Source: Cheiracanthium punctorium
Taxonomy: Eukaryota; Arthropoda; Arachnida; Araneae; Cheiracanthiidae
NCBI GenBank assembly: GCA_038373885.1
Contig: JAWZYV010002521.1
Span: forward strand, 248,001 to 312,000
DNA: 64,000 nt
Direction: 5' to 3'
The notes under the pieces were generated by a model. It did no database searches. It saw only the letters and a list, made by a program, of their open reading frames with translations, and was not told the origin of the DNA. The translations under genes were made by a program, and so were the position numbers. Numbering within the stretch: position 1 is the first letter of the stretch; the number at the start of each line of letters is the position of its first letter. This document shows, piece by piece, positions 12,294-25,243 of the stretch.

Positions 12294-12678
12294 CCCTCTC
12301 GGCGACGTGCAAATGTAAGAAACTTTAACTGTTTAAGCACAAGCATTTGCACACGAATATAGACGATCAACTGGATAGATTGCCCAACTCTGAGAAAGTG
12401 CAGCCGTTGCCATCGATCGATTTAACTACCAACAACATGGTGGCCGATCGAATCGTCCATCTGGCGCCACAGAGCTAAAGAAGTTTTCAGACACAATTGG
12501 CTGTGCGTATAGCCGACTGTGCTGCTGCATGGGTGAGCCGATGAGCCGCCAATTAAGGGGATAGATGGCAACGGTTGCACTTTTTCAGAGTTAGGATTTA
12601 ACTTTATTATTATTTCCACTAGTAGTGAAAGTGCTGAAGTAAGGTGGTTTCACTGCACAATCACCGAGCGTCGAAGGG
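12294..12678. mobile_element. piggyBac-like MITE, copy 1 (TTAA target duplication)
   Basis: Flanked by TTAA at 12290-12293 and 12679-12682. Ends read CCCTCTCGGCGACG and, in reverse complement, CCCTTCGACGCTCGG. A second, internal inverted pair (GCAGCCGTTGCCATC near 12401 against GATGGCAACGGTTGC near 12564) makes the inside foldable. It shares its interior with 26163-26587. TTAA duplication and CCCT-type termini are characteristic of piggyBac. No transposase; non-autonomous. Confidence 0.75.
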
Positions 12679-12682
12679 TTAA

Positions 12683-15003
12683 AGCAGTTTTGGCTCTTCA
12701 GAAAGATGAGACAGTGACATACGCGTTAGGGTTTAATATTCCCTTTTAGATGCATGTTTAACTTTTCACTCTCCCACTGTGAAACAGATGTGACAACAAC
12801 GAATCCAATTCTATGCCCAGTGTTTTTTTCTGCGTATTGTCCATTGCATATCTCAGAGGTGTCCGTCCAGCGTTGCGCTTGCACAGGACACTAAGCGTAT
12901 ACTGCAGCCCAACGCTTAATTAAAATATTTCTTCGTTGAAATTTACTTTCTCGTTGAAAAGACGCGACGGTAGATGTTCCCCTTCTGCGCTTATCGCTGA
13001 TTCGCAACATTGATCTTTGAATACCCTACTGTGGACCAGCTGTTCACGAACATAACCCCGTGCAATACAGAAAAGCAACACACCGCATTAAAAGGAAATC
13101 TTTACTTGTTTCATCTTTACCACGATAGGCGAAAACAGGTTTAACATATGCAACTTAGATTATAAAGTAATTATGAAAACTGGTGTATATGTATTGTTCA
13201 TTGTTCTTTTACCGGAACACACAGAACTCCAACACATTATAGTTCAATTCAGAGGCTTTAATATACTACATTTTCTTTTAAAACGACTGTATAAATGTTT
13301 ACGATAGCTTTCTCTACTTCAAAAAGTAAGGGCATAACCTTTGGATCTGTATTACAAGGTTTTGCAGAATTATTTGAATAGTAATACATTTTTTGTGACT
13401 GTTCCAAAAATCTCGCCAAATCGCCAACAAGTTTGCCAACAATTAATGATATTTCGCAAAATCTGGCACGAAAAGTAAATCTTTAAAACTGTTTTCATCT
13501 TGGTGTCATTATTTGAATTAGACATATCCTAACTTTAACCACTGAGAATATTATATGTAACTATCATTACATGTCGATCTAATTGACATGCAACCCAATG
13601 CAAACTTTGGCCGTTTCTCGCATGCGCATTTTAGCCTACATTAAAACTTAGAACAACAAATAAATCAGGAAATACGCAACAACAGATTAAGCTCTAATGG
13701 TGTTGATTGAAAGATATAATTTACTCAAGTTGTTTTCGGATTTTCTTTATGCAGTTACATAAGTACAAAAACTACATTTATGTGGGAAAGCTTTACTTTT
13801 TTAATTGATGCGGTTGGCAAGATTCATCTTTCTTGTTCTTGTTCAGTTTACTGTTAATTTGCTAAATTAACTCTTGACGGGGGAGAAGCATCCCTAGAAA
13901 GCAAATCGAAATTTTTCTTTACCTGAATCGTTCAGAATTCACTTATATTTGAAACAATTAAAACTCTTGAGCGCTGTTTAAAGTTTACTGGCGGTGGCTT
14001 ACAAAACTTTATTCGACCTTTACTTGCCCCTTAAAAAATATGATACTCCAACACAAGGTTTAAAGAAAAAGGACTGCTTTTATATCGTCTTTTTTGCTGA
14101 GCATCAGTACTTTTCCTTATTCTTCAAACCAGCGTTTGTTCCTTGGAGAAACTACAGATGGCAGCACAAAAGCTATGCTAGAAGATTTCCACTCCAGTTT
14201 GTTTACATGGCCAGAATTAATTGTGATAGGTCACGTCAAAGGAGAGAAAATGAGAAATAAACAGACATGTTTTTTTGAATCGACGCTATTAACTCATTTG
14301 TGGCCAGATATTTTTTCGACTTTCTTTGATTTTCGCTAATACGAGCAATAATAGACACATCTCTGATATCAGTTTCTTGAAGAAGGGATGATTTCTTTTA
14401 AAATGATTATGTATAAAAATTGAAATGTCAACATCCTACTTGGTTATGTTAAAATGATTTGTGGAGTTGGGGTTGAATACTCGTGAATAAAGGCTAGGAA
14501 AAATAAATAAGGTATCTGACTGATAGCGAAAATGCCGTACCAAAAAAGAGGCTCTAGGCATAGATGGGTTAAAAAATGAACATAAATAATTTGAATGCAT
14601 TTTCTTTGTTATAATATTTTACGTGAACGTATCCTCTCACCATTAGAAAAATACAGGTTAAATAAATGCAACACAATGGTCAATAACGCATTTGATTAAA
14701 AAAGCTCTGTTGATGCACAAAAGCAGCCAGAAGTTTTTTTCATAGTTTATTGGATGATTTCCTACAATATCGTTGAGACCGTTGAAACTCTGCACAGCCG
14801 GTTTCATTCTTTGGAGGGAGAGTACATAAAAAATTTCCTTAAAACTGTACCTTAATAACACATCATTTTAAATAGAAATTAGCCAAAGAAGTAATTAGTC
14901 CTATCATCTGTACGAAGAAAAATTATTAAAAGCAAGAACATATATTTACATAGAAAAATGCTCAAAATATATCATATCGAGTCATGCGCGTGTGTGCCAT
15001 TCA
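12683..15003. other. Non-coding
   Basis: No gene recognised. A minor imperfect inverted repeat (GTGTCC 12859-12864 / GGACAC 12886-12891) is present. Confidence 0.45.
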
Positions 15004-15057
15004 CGTGCTCAGGCTTTTTCTGAGAAGCTCCGTGCTCAGGCTTTTTCTGTAAGACTT
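15004..15057. repeat. Two tandem copies of a 27-bp unit
   Basis: CGTGCTCAGGCTTTTTCTG occurs at 15004 and 15031 with the same 27-bp register; the second copy diverges at its end, and a third partial CTTTTTCTGAGG follows. Confidence 0.75.
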
Positions 15058-15577
15058 TTTCTGAGGGGGGGGGGAGATGTCCATAAACTGCCAAGTCAAA
15101 TATCGGTTTCTACCTTCTTACTTTTTCATCAACTACATTACTAACTTTTTACTCTTGCCAACTGGATTAGCGTAATTTTGCCAAATGTGCCAGAAACAGA
15201 AAGTAAATTATCGTTTTCAATAAAATTTTTTCAGTAATTTCGCCAAGTTTAATAGAATTTTGCGAATTTTGGGTGGGAGACTCTCCCCTACTCCCCCTTT
15301 GCTATGGCCCTGGCTGTAGCAGCGAGGTGTTCTCAAAGAGTATATATATGCAGAATGAGGACGACTAATTAAGTCACTTACCTGCACCATGTATCGGGGG
15401 AACAGTTCCTTGAAATGGCTTCTTAGAAGTAAGTACAAAAGTTTCAGATCTGGCAATAGTGGCGGCCATAATAACACGGCGCGTTAATGATATGAAATGG
15501 CCAGCCTTCAGCTTTGATCTAAACTTCATTGAGTAATATTGTTGGAGTGCAATGATTCGAATATTCCATCATGATAG

Positions 15578-15769
15578 TAAGGCCGTAGTCAGAAGAAGAA
15601 ATTCCGAGGGGGGAGGTTATCCTGCGCTTTGGCGAAGGATATGGGGTGCTAAAATCTTTCCACCTTTATTGATCTTCAGAATCAACGCAAATCGAAAACT
15701 TCTAATGCATTGGCCAAAAGTTCGGAGGGCGGGGGGGGGAGGGATCAAACCCCCATGTCTACGACCTTT
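15578..15769. mobile_element. hAT-like MITE with perfect 8-bp target duplication
   Basis: Target duplication CATGATAG at 15570-15577 and 15770-15777. Ends TAAGGCCGTAG and CTACGACCTTT are inverted. G- or C-rich subterminal tracts resemble those of the CAGGGGCGTAGCC family elsewhere in the window. No coding capacity. The 8-bp duplication supports hAT. Confidence 0.7.
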
Positions 15770-18700
15770 CATGATAGGCCTCAATATCCAAACATAAAAT
15801 GGCCATACTTTCATCATGGAACTAGTTGTCACTGGAGTAGTTGGGGAAACACGTTAAAAAAGAAAAAGAACGGCCCAACTGATTTTGAAAATATGCATTA
15901 ATATCTAGCACGAAGATTCAAATTATGTTCATTTCTTAATCTCAGTTATTTATTAGGTTTTCAGTTTAATCATGTGCAGTAGTAAAATTAAATATCATTT
16001 TTAAGAATAATGGGGAAAATACATTGATATATTGAAATGTATTGATCCAAAATGACTCTGCTTATTACTTAATCATTATAAAATGCATTTATTCAGATTA
16101 AAAATACAAAAACATAGAAATTAATAACTTTGAATTGATAATTTTATCCAGATTTCACATAATGCTATTTTAAGTTATGTATTTTCTTATTTAAGTTATT
16201 TGCACCATTTTTAATGAGTCATATTTAAAACTCATTTTCAAATATTCGTCTCTGTTTTATTAATGAAAAGCTAAGTTTATGTATGTTATAAGTTAAGCAA
16301 ATTGACAATTTTCTGAGTTTATAAATTTTATTCTGGAGAGTACCTCATTGTAAAATTATAAAAAAAGGGAAACTATAAAAAAGAGAAATAATAAACGCGT
16401 TAGCAATACGCAATGTTGTTTCAACTTCAACAATAAAAGTTATTCTAGAACGAAGAAACAGAGGAGACACACAGTGCTAGAAAGTTACATTTTTAAAAAC
16501 TGAAAATACCCTTGATTCATTTGATTCTTTTTCATCTGATTATATTGTGGTAATATATGCAATAATTTAAAAATGAAGAAGTAAAAAACATACTTAAAGT
16601 TTACGACTTTTAAGAGCATCCTTTGGACGGCGTTAGGCATTCTTCTGCTATAAAGTGCTAAAATTAAATCAACTTCATCTGTTGAACTAAAAAAAAATAT
16701 GTCCCCTTTTTACGTTAACCCTAATCTCAAAAACTTAAAGCTTCAGAAAAAAAAAAGCAAAACTGCCAAGGTGAAAAATGCGAGAATCTGAGCACCTGAA
16801 CTTTCGTTGTCTATCTTCAAATTTTGCCTGCGATACACTAAGGATTTTTTAGGGCTAGCATATAGATCAATTTTAACTTTAAAAGTAATATTCAGAACTA
16901 ATTTCTTAACAACTAGATTTGCTTTTATCGAAATTTCTTTGCTGCATCATCAAAATTGCCTAACTCTGTAGCGTAATTTTCCGAAGATACGGATCATCAT
17001 TTTTCAGTTTCAATCTTGATCCCAGATTTTATCTCTTATTTGCTCCCATTATTTGTTTCTAAGGTGCTTTTTCCGTTGGGAGTGAACAGATTTAAATTTT
17101 GTTTAATATGGGACACAACGTTAAGTTTGCAACTACCTGAACTTCAAGTGAAGTGAAAACAGTTTTATATTTTTGTGCTTTTCTAAGATCCATACTGGGA
17201 CTTGAGCCAAAGGAAAGTCAAAATCTAGACAAAGTTTCTCTCTATTATAACAGTGCGAATCCCTTTAGATTCAAGTATGACTTTTTACTGTAAGAAGACA
17301 CCTCGGCCCGATGCTATTGCATGGTTTTAAAAAGAATAAAGGGTATGTCCGCTTGACATCCCCATAATAATTTTGAACTAAAAACGTATCTTCCAGCAAC
17401 AGGTATCTACGGCTACGCGAAATTTGCGGTTTTTAATATAAGAATATTGACTTATTTGAATTTTTAAAATGTTAATTTCATAATAAACTAAAGCAATCAG
17501 TCTGATAATGGACATGTTTGGCAATCACTGATTCAATATTGATAATTTCCCATTCTGTTTTCGCAATACATTTTTTTAAATTTTCAATTAGTTTTTTCCT
17601 TTTTTTAAAGACAGAGATAAACAAATTTTATCGCCGAATGATTACAGAGTTTATATTACATTCGAATACGAAAGCAGGCTATCTTTGAAATAAGAGTCTG
17701 TAGCGAAAGAGAGCGAAAAGTGTTTTGAGGTTTCTTTGACTGGATACTGAAAACCTTTAAACATGCAATGTTTTGATTTATGTGTTGTGTTCCAGTCCAT
17801 TTTGTGATTTTAATTTGTGTTTACGAAGCTTTCTAGACGTTGTACTTCACAAATCATGCATACATTTATTGTTCAAAAGTACAAATACAGTTGTAAAACA
17901 TTTCATTCTTTTAAAATTTTTATCGTAATTTGTTCATATTTGGAACAGTTAAAGAGTCCCATATCTGCATTGTTTTGTCCCTCCAACCAAAATCCTCTTG
18001 CATCAAGAGCAATCAATACGTACGTAACTACACGTGAATAATTTGTAATGAAAAATAACGATGATAAACCAAACTCTGATATAACTTATTTTTTAAAATC
18101 TCTTAGTATTTCCCTCACTTAAATGATTTTAATAACTCAAATCTAATTACAGCTTCTCCAAAGAAACTTGGTTTATCCATGTCCATTGTAACTCGCCCGC
18201 ACTTAACACTACACAGCCTCAGGGTGAGGTAATACTCCAGCAACAGGTTTATGCCTCCATTTCTGGTGGTAAGACAATAATGCAGCGCAATATTGCGAGT
18301 CATTTACATATTATATGTGATACTGAAACTCGCGCCCTCTATTATTAATGCATTAATTAAATTTGCTGAGCCTTCTGACATTTATGGCACAGAGGTTAGT
18401 AAGTGAAAATAAAAAAAAGAGCCATGCAGAAGATGAGGGAAAAAGTGAATATATAAGGATAAATGTTATTAAAATTTTAATGACCTTATCTGGCGCGAAG
18501 TCAGTAGCGTAAAATTGGCATCCCGTAATACGTTTCTGTTATACGTCTCTCTCTTTCTCTTAGCCACAGTTCGAAGAGAGATTTCGTATTGCGGTGCTTG
18601 TGGGGGAAGATTTGAGACACATTTGGCCCGCTATCGCGAACAAATATGTTTGGCGAGGATTGAGATCGCCTTATTTACTAAACTAAAATCAGGTTGGCCT

Positions 18701-19900
18701 ATGTACTGGCATACTAATAATGCAATTTTGTGAGATTGAGTAAAGATAATTGAGGTAAATATGGAAAAGCTTAATTGTTATTATTATTACTATTTTATTT
18801 TTCTGAAATATATGTAGGTTTGATTAAAAAAAATTATCCGTTTGTACTTATTTAAAGATTTTTAGTAATTCTACAAAGTGTTCAGAGGCATTTTTTAATC
18901 ATCAGCAGGGTTTAATTTTGAAAACTGAGGGTTGTTGAACACTATATTCGTTGGTGGTAAAGAAATCAAATGTTTTATAAACATTTCTCTGTTGGATGCC
19001 TTGAAAACTCGCTTTGTGACTATGAAAAGCACTCTTAGCTGAGAGTACTCTATAGATGAAAAGCGTTCTAAATTACTTATGTGAAGTCAAATAAAAATGA
19101 AGAACTTTTATTAACAAACTTAGTGTCCTCTGAATGTGTCATATGCATTTATTGAACTTTTTAAGGATATTTTTAATAATAGGTGTATTTTACAATTTTC
19201 TGCACAGTAACTAATGAAATGTTTTCTTACAATTTATACTAACCAATATTTTAAAAAAGAATGATTTATTTACGTAGTGCGAGAACTTTTTGAAACGCTG
19301 TATGACTGATCAGATTATCTTTTCCTTTCATACTCAATTTACTTTTCAAAAAAGTGATACAAGTAGACTGATAACGAACGACGGACGAAAATAGTACATT
19401 AAACGAAAGAGTTTGTTGAGTGCGAATTGAGAGAAGAAAGATTGCTTAGATGTGATTTTTTAACAATTTTCAACTTTCATCGACAGCATTTAAGATTTTG
19501 GTTTGCCAGTCTGTCTCTCCATGCTCAACTACCTTAAATATGAATCGACTACTATGCTCGCACAAGCACAACTCTCGGTTAAGACATTCAGAGATCCATG
19601 ACTGGGAAACAATGATATCCACAGAAAGGGAATCTTTACCATCGAGTGTTTGAAACGAAGGTATCGAAAGAGTTAACTATTTCTTAAGCTTGTATCAATA
19701 TTATTCTGTTTGAAAATGTTTAAAAAAAGAAGAGTTCGGCAATAATTTATATTAATTTTTCCTTTTTTATTCCACTCTTAAAATAGCCAAAAGTACTCTG
19801 TTGGTCTTGCAATTTTTTATGTCAAACACATGTAAATTGTAAAATAATTGTAAAATAACCAAACGGGAATTTTTCAAATCTATGTTGTAATATATCACAT
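15770..19900. other. Non-coding, AT-rich
   Basis: No gene or well-defined repeat recognised. Confidence 0.45.
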
Positions 19901-20230
19901 ATATTATGTTGTCGTTGTTGATGTTGCTGTTCATTTATTGTTCTGTTTTCCATTGTTTTAGCATATTTCTATTTTGTGCAATTTTCTTTTCTTTCTCATT
20001 TCTTTATTTTATTTCTTTATGTTATGTTTTATTCTTATTCTATATTTTATTTTTGCCCACCCTCTTTTTCCTATTTTTTTCCCTTCTCTTATTCTCCCTT
20101 ATTTCTTTCTTTTTCTTTCTTCAGATTGGCAACTCACTCTTCGCTTTTGTTTTCTGTTTGCTTTTCAGTCCCCTTATGTGTATGAATTGCTGATGATGAA
20201 GGTCGAAAGTGTTTCACCCGAAACACGCGT
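19900..20230. repeat. Pyrimidine-rich tract followed by a small stem-loop, probable retroelement remnant
   Basis: From about 19965 to 20130 the + strand is almost pure T/C. It is followed by CTGATGATGAAGG (from 20190) and a stem GTGTTT (20209-20214) / AAACAC (20221-20226) with a 6-nt loop, then GCGTCC. A GATGAAGG...CGAAAC...CGTC arrangement resembles stem-loops I have seen near the 3' ends of retroelements; that identification is tentative. Confidence 0.3.
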
Positions 20231-21000
20231 CCAGATTGATAAATACCTTTCATGTGTTTTATTTTACAAATTTTTAATTGTTTACACCTCTTTATTACAA
20301 TATTTATATCATCGACATATTAAAACAGTATCCACGATCTAAAAGCTTAACGGCGACAGCAGTTTAAATAATCAATTGAACCTTGGTATACTTGGTTTTG
20401 GAAAATCACTTTAATGCTTGTACATAAAATATAAAAATTTCAAGTACTGGAAATTATGCATCACACCAATTTCTAGATAATGGAAGGAAAACTGAATAAA
20501 TAAAAAACTGTGGTGGCTAAGTTTTCTCGATAGGATAATATAGGATAACATGAGATTTTGCAGTTTCGTTTTGCTATTATTTTATATATTTTAATAAAGT
20601 TCGCAAACCGCTGGAATCAATTACAAGACAGGTAGATCCTTAGCTTAAACTAGAAAATGGTCATATAAGCTCTTAAAATACTATTCTACCATTCAAACAA
20701 ATCATATTTTCTTTTTTGGCTTTTTGGATAATCTCTATTTAATGGCTATAAATGGAACACCCAAGCAAAAGCTCATACCATCAGCAATTACCTACTGCCT
20801 CGTCAATCATATATTGTAACGAGAATAACTACCAATGTTTGTTTTATCACCCAATGAGAAAAGTGGTATTAATTTTTAAACTAACTGGAAAGAAGAACGC
20901 ATGGCTATCCCCTAGGAAAGAATTGCCAAACTAACCATAGCTTATTCAGAGGCTTATTTTCTCGTCAGTATCTTCCGTACGTTTTTACTGAAAGCATATG

Positions 21001-21092
21001 GAAGTGATAACATATAACATGACCTGGAAGTGATAACATATAACATGACCTGGAAGTGATAACATATAACATGACCTGGAAGTGATAACATA
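21001..21092. repeat. Minisatellite, 26-bp unit x 3.5
   Basis: GAAGTGATAACATATAACAT plus GACCTG repeats identically at 21001, 21027 and 21053, with a partial fourth copy from 21079. The exact copies indicate a young array. Confidence 0.95.
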
Positions 21093-21825
21093 CATGTATT
21101 GCATATTATTCCAAGAAAACCAATATTTTAAAAACTTAATACTTAAATGTCTATACCTCTTTAAAATTTATTTCCATATATTCTAAATTCGTCCTGTCTA
21201 GGTAAGTTTCGTTCCATGAAGCATCACAAGAACACAATGGACAGTTTGAGATCGGTTTTCCCGCCAAGCGTTGCTTGCCAACTACAAGTCTCATCTTCGG
21301 TGGAAATGTCTTAAAGCGTGACACTTAATCAGCGCCCACTGGTGTCACAACGTATCCAAACGACACCTTTGTTGATGCCCAAAATGTGACGAGATATCAT
21401 TTGATTTGGAGACCTTCGTGTGGCAACTTAAGAAGAAAAGGGAGTTTTTTTTTTCATGATTCCTTGATGCCAGAAGAACACTTTGAAGTTTTGTGTTCTG
21501 GGTCTCGTTCCCGCTTTTCCACTCTTCTGCCCTGTTTGTAAATTGTAGATAATGGAATAAAAAATTTTCCTGCGACGGAATAGTCTTTGGTTATCTTTTC
21601 TTGTCTGCATTATTTCGTGCATATTTTTTTTTTTTTTCGAAGTTCAGGGCTTGGAAGAAGAAGGGTCCCCACTTCAGATGGCTAAAGAATACTTTCTACT
21701 GATCCAAATGAAATAAAATTTGATCTATACATAAATGTGCTTCACTGTAAAAAGATGTGCTCGGCATTCATTAAATTAAAAAAAAATAGTACCACAATAC
21801 GCTGATAGACGGCGCTGTAATACAT

Positions 21826-21879
21826 ATAATGCAATTAATTTCTCTGCTAATTATAATGTAATTAATTTCTCTGCACAGG
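21826..21879. repeat. Two tandem copies of a 27-bp unit
   Basis: ATAATGCAATTAATTTCTCT (21826) is repeated as ATAATGTAATTAATTTCTCT (21853). Confidence 0.8.
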
Positions 21880-22319
21880 AAAAAACTGGCACACTCACAC
21901 CACCACGCGACAGCTGACTGTTGGTTTCAACGGCTACAGTAACCGTATTTTCAAGGATAGAAGGCAGGATTTGCTTTCGTCTTTGACTGAGAGAATGCTA
22001 CGTTGCCCAGTTGTTCCAAATTTCTCTAGCATCAGGTGTAGGGCAAATGGAGACATTAGATCTCTTCGTATCTTCTACAAAGATGGAATTATTTTACAGC
22101 TGCAAGCGTTTCCTGTGTCTGGTAGAACAATTTTAACAGTATCGCCTTTTCTTGCTACATACGGCATGATTTGTAGAAAATTAATTAATGCTCGTGCAAA
22201 AAATGCCTTTTTTATCAAAAGAATAATGTTAATAAACATGGGCTGTAAAGCAAATGATGCTTCAGATTCTCAATATACGCAAATAATATTACTTGTGTTG
22301 TAGCGCCACCTACTGATGA

Positions 22320-23880
22320 CTTTTTGAACTATTTTTTTATTATTTGATAAGTGTCAATCGTATTATTTGTATTATCTGCAGTTCAAATTTTATCTCATTT
22401 GGACTTACAGAATGCATTTTAGAGTGGTAGTTCCTCATCCTGTAACTAAGCATATGTAGTTCATTTAATAAAACTTCTTCAAAAGTGAATGATTGCTGCT
22501 ACACACGTGCACACATGCAAGCATACAACACACGAATTGACAACAATCTCCTCTTTTGAACTCAGCCAAAATGCTCTTTCAGATATACTGCCGTGCAAAT
22601 TTCATCTGGAGGAATTCCTCCGTGCAAATGCGATAATAAAACGAGCGGCTGAAGGATGTGACTCGATTGCATTCGAAACACGTACACTTGCCGATTTTTA
22701 AAATGTAGTCTATTTTAAGCCTGCACGGTTGATCATGAGTAAGATCGAAAGCATGCAAAAACACGGGTTGTCAAGCGTTTTGGAAGATAAGAGAACCATC
22801 CAGATGAAGAAACTGTAGCTCCTTCGCGATAAAGATAACTGATTCGAATGAAAAACTTCGCAGATGAATCCGATGTATTTGTGTTTTTTCTTAATGCTCT
22901 GCGTTTGAATATGTAATCGTTTTCGACTAGATTTCGTGATTCCCATAATAATGTTTTTCCTGTGAATGTGTTGAAAAAGAAAAGGCGTTTCTTAATATCT
23001 TCTAGGTATTGGCTGAGAGAATTTAATCTTCACTTAACCGCGAAATTAAAATTGCAGATTTCCTTTTCGAATTAATTTTGTTGCAGGAAACTTAGGCTTA
23101 TGAAAGGTATATCGGCATACAACTCGAAGCTTTACGCTTATCCAAAAAATATTAGTCATTTTCTAAAAAAATTCTAGGGAGCAAAGCTCAAATAATTTTT
23201 GCTTACTTAGTTAGAGAAAGTGTATCTATATTTGCTTTCCTCCCATTATATTACACATTCAAAGATTTTTAGGGAATTCAATATAAAAAGGCTCATCTTG
23301 TTTTGTGTGAGATACGCAGGGAAGTAATGTCGTTTTGTCGTACATCAATATTTCGCGTAGCGAAAACTACTGAAGCTAATAATACGAAATTTGGCACGTA
23401 AGTAAGTGAGTTTAACGTAAGTGCTCGATTACACAGCATTTTCCAAAATCCGAACTTGTAGGAGAGGGCTAGGGAGGCGAAACGTTATTTGAACTTATAT
23501 CTCTCTATTTTAAATAAATAAGAAATATCCATAAAATAGATTCTCTTTCTTAAACGTAATCAAGCTATCAATTAATACGTAATGAATAACTATGAGTGCA
23601 CTGACATTACAGAAATTTACCACGATGAATGTTATAAACAAGAAGAGTTTGTCTCTTTTTGCTTATTTTGGACATTTCAAGCCTTCATATATCCAAAGCT
23701 TGCTCTTATTATTCCAAAAAAGAAAATAATAAACATAATCGTTAAAAACTGAACACGTTACAAAATTGGTTCTGAAGTATATATATATATATATATTAAA
23801 TGAAGCTGAAACTTTTTTGTGACTCGCCAGCTATTGAAACTACATTGAACATTGTTTTTTTCCTTGCGTAAGGGATTAAT
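22320..23880. other. Non-coding, AT-rich
   Basis: No gene recognised. A (TA)n run lies at 23778-23796. Confidence 0.45.
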
Positions 23881-23887
23881 GTATAAT

Positions 23888-24110
23888 TAAAAACCGCCCC
23901 GCCCGGTTTGTGTAGTGCTTAGAGAGCCATGCTACCATACCACGGGTCCGGGTTCGATTCCCGGACGACCTTAGGTGTAATTTCGTCCATCCCTTCATAG
24001 GAGGCAACGCTGGTCCACCTGTTAGGTAACTCCATAATAAAGAGACCAGAAACCCGGCCTTGATAGTGGCCAGTGCCTATAAATGGCAAGTGCCCACCAT
24101 TAGAAAATAA
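23888..24110 (+). repeat. tRNA-derived SINE copy
   Basis: The head contains a strong Pol III B box, GGTTCGATTCC, inside a 7-bp T-arm-like stem (GTCCGGG / CCCGGAC, 23946-23966). No matching acceptor stem exists, so it is not a functional tRNA. The body ends in GTGCCCACCATTAGAAAATA and an A-rich tail; the ACCCGGCC...CCATTAGAAA tail pattern also appears at 43638-43660. Confidence 0.7.
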
Positions 24111-24483
24111 ATAATTAAAAACTTCGTAAGATAACTCGAAATACAATAGATTAATTTATATAATCTAAATATAGATAAATATCTTTATATCTAAATGTAT
24201 ATTTTATATTAATTATTTTATATCTAATTTTAATTAGATATATCTAAAGATATGATTATATATAAATGCAATAGATAAAAAAGGCCACCCTTGAAGAAGG
24301 TGACCCAAAGGTCCACCCTTCTTCAATTACCAAAAGATTGCAGAAAGGTGCGCGTTATGCACCAAACGAAACGACGGCATTGCTGAATACTTTTTTTTTA
24401 ATGTGTGTTATTTTACAACTTTTTAAATTAATTTTACATTTTATCGCAGTTTTATTGTTGAATGTTATTGCTAATGGTTTGAA

Positions 24484-25243
24484 CGAGGGATTCCCAAACT
24501 TTTTATCCCTTAGACCCCCTTGAAAGATTTTTTTTCAATAGATCCCCTAATTTTTTTAATACCTAAAAAAGCCACCATGCATGAAATTAGTTCAATATTT
24601 TAAAAAAAAAACTACATTTTATTTCTTTTACAAAATTAAATGTATTTGTAACATATACAGTGTGGCTGCAAAACTCTGTTGTCACTCCAATCATATCTGA
24701 ATGGTAAGAGCTACAGTCATAAAAATTTGGTCTAAGTATAGTAACGTTGCAACGCACTTCGGGAAAAATTAAACGGTTACAGTGCCACCTGGTTGGCTAA
24801 ATTTGGAGTTAGTGTTCTTATCTTAAAAACGGTTCGAGGTAGGGAAAAAAATGAATTACAGAGTTTTTCAGCATTACCGATTTATTAATAAAAGACATCT
24901 TGATCACATTATTCTTAAAAATTGAAGTCGTAAACTGCAAGCCGCAAAGTCGTGCTACTGATATTCTCCCAGGGTGCTAATAGTCATACTGTACAACTTC
25001 CAGCAAAAATTGCAAACCAGCCTCGGGATACGTGAATTACACAGCAAATGCAATTCTGTATTCTATTTATAAATGATAAAACGGATATTAATATCTATCA
25101 ATTCTTTAAAAATTAAATAAAAAAATTTAAAACAGAAAAATTTGCCATCGACCCCCAATAGACCCCTAGAAAACTATGCACCCCTTTTAAAATGCTTCAT
25201 AGACCTCCCCAAGGGATCTACCTGGACCCCGTTGGGAGTCACT
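24484..25243. mobile_element. hAT-like non-autonomous element, ~760 bp
   Basis: The left end GATTCCCAAACTTTTT and right end CCCCGTTGGGAGTCACT are imperfect inverted ends of the CAGTGGTTCCCAAAC type widespread among animal hAT elements. Flanks GGTTTGAA (24476-24483) and GGTTTAAA (25244-25251) agree at 7 of 8 positions. The subterminal sequence is rich in GACCCCC/GGATCT motifs. No transposase reading frame remains. Confidence 0.6.

Noticed and set aside
15060..15315. Another CAGGGGCGTAGCC-type MITE (G run at 15064 and GGCCCTGGCTG at 15307)
   Set aside because: No matching inverted ends or 8-bp duplication could be placed.
18515..18733. 72-codon frame with a hydrophobic start resembling a signal peptide
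   Set aside because: Starts at TTG, has no usable ATG at that position and no homologue recognised.
20190..20232. Hammerhead ribozyme (CTGATGA ... GAAA present)
   Set aside because: Stem II would have only about two pairs, and extra bases separate stem III from the cleavage triplet, so the core does not fold as a hammerhead.
19906..20342. Membrane-protein-like open frames rich in Phe/Leu/Ser
   Set aside because: All arise from the T/C tract in different frames.
23888..23975. Functional tRNA gene
   Set aside because: Good B box and T-arm but no matching acceptor stem or normal anticodon arm; it continues into a SINE body.
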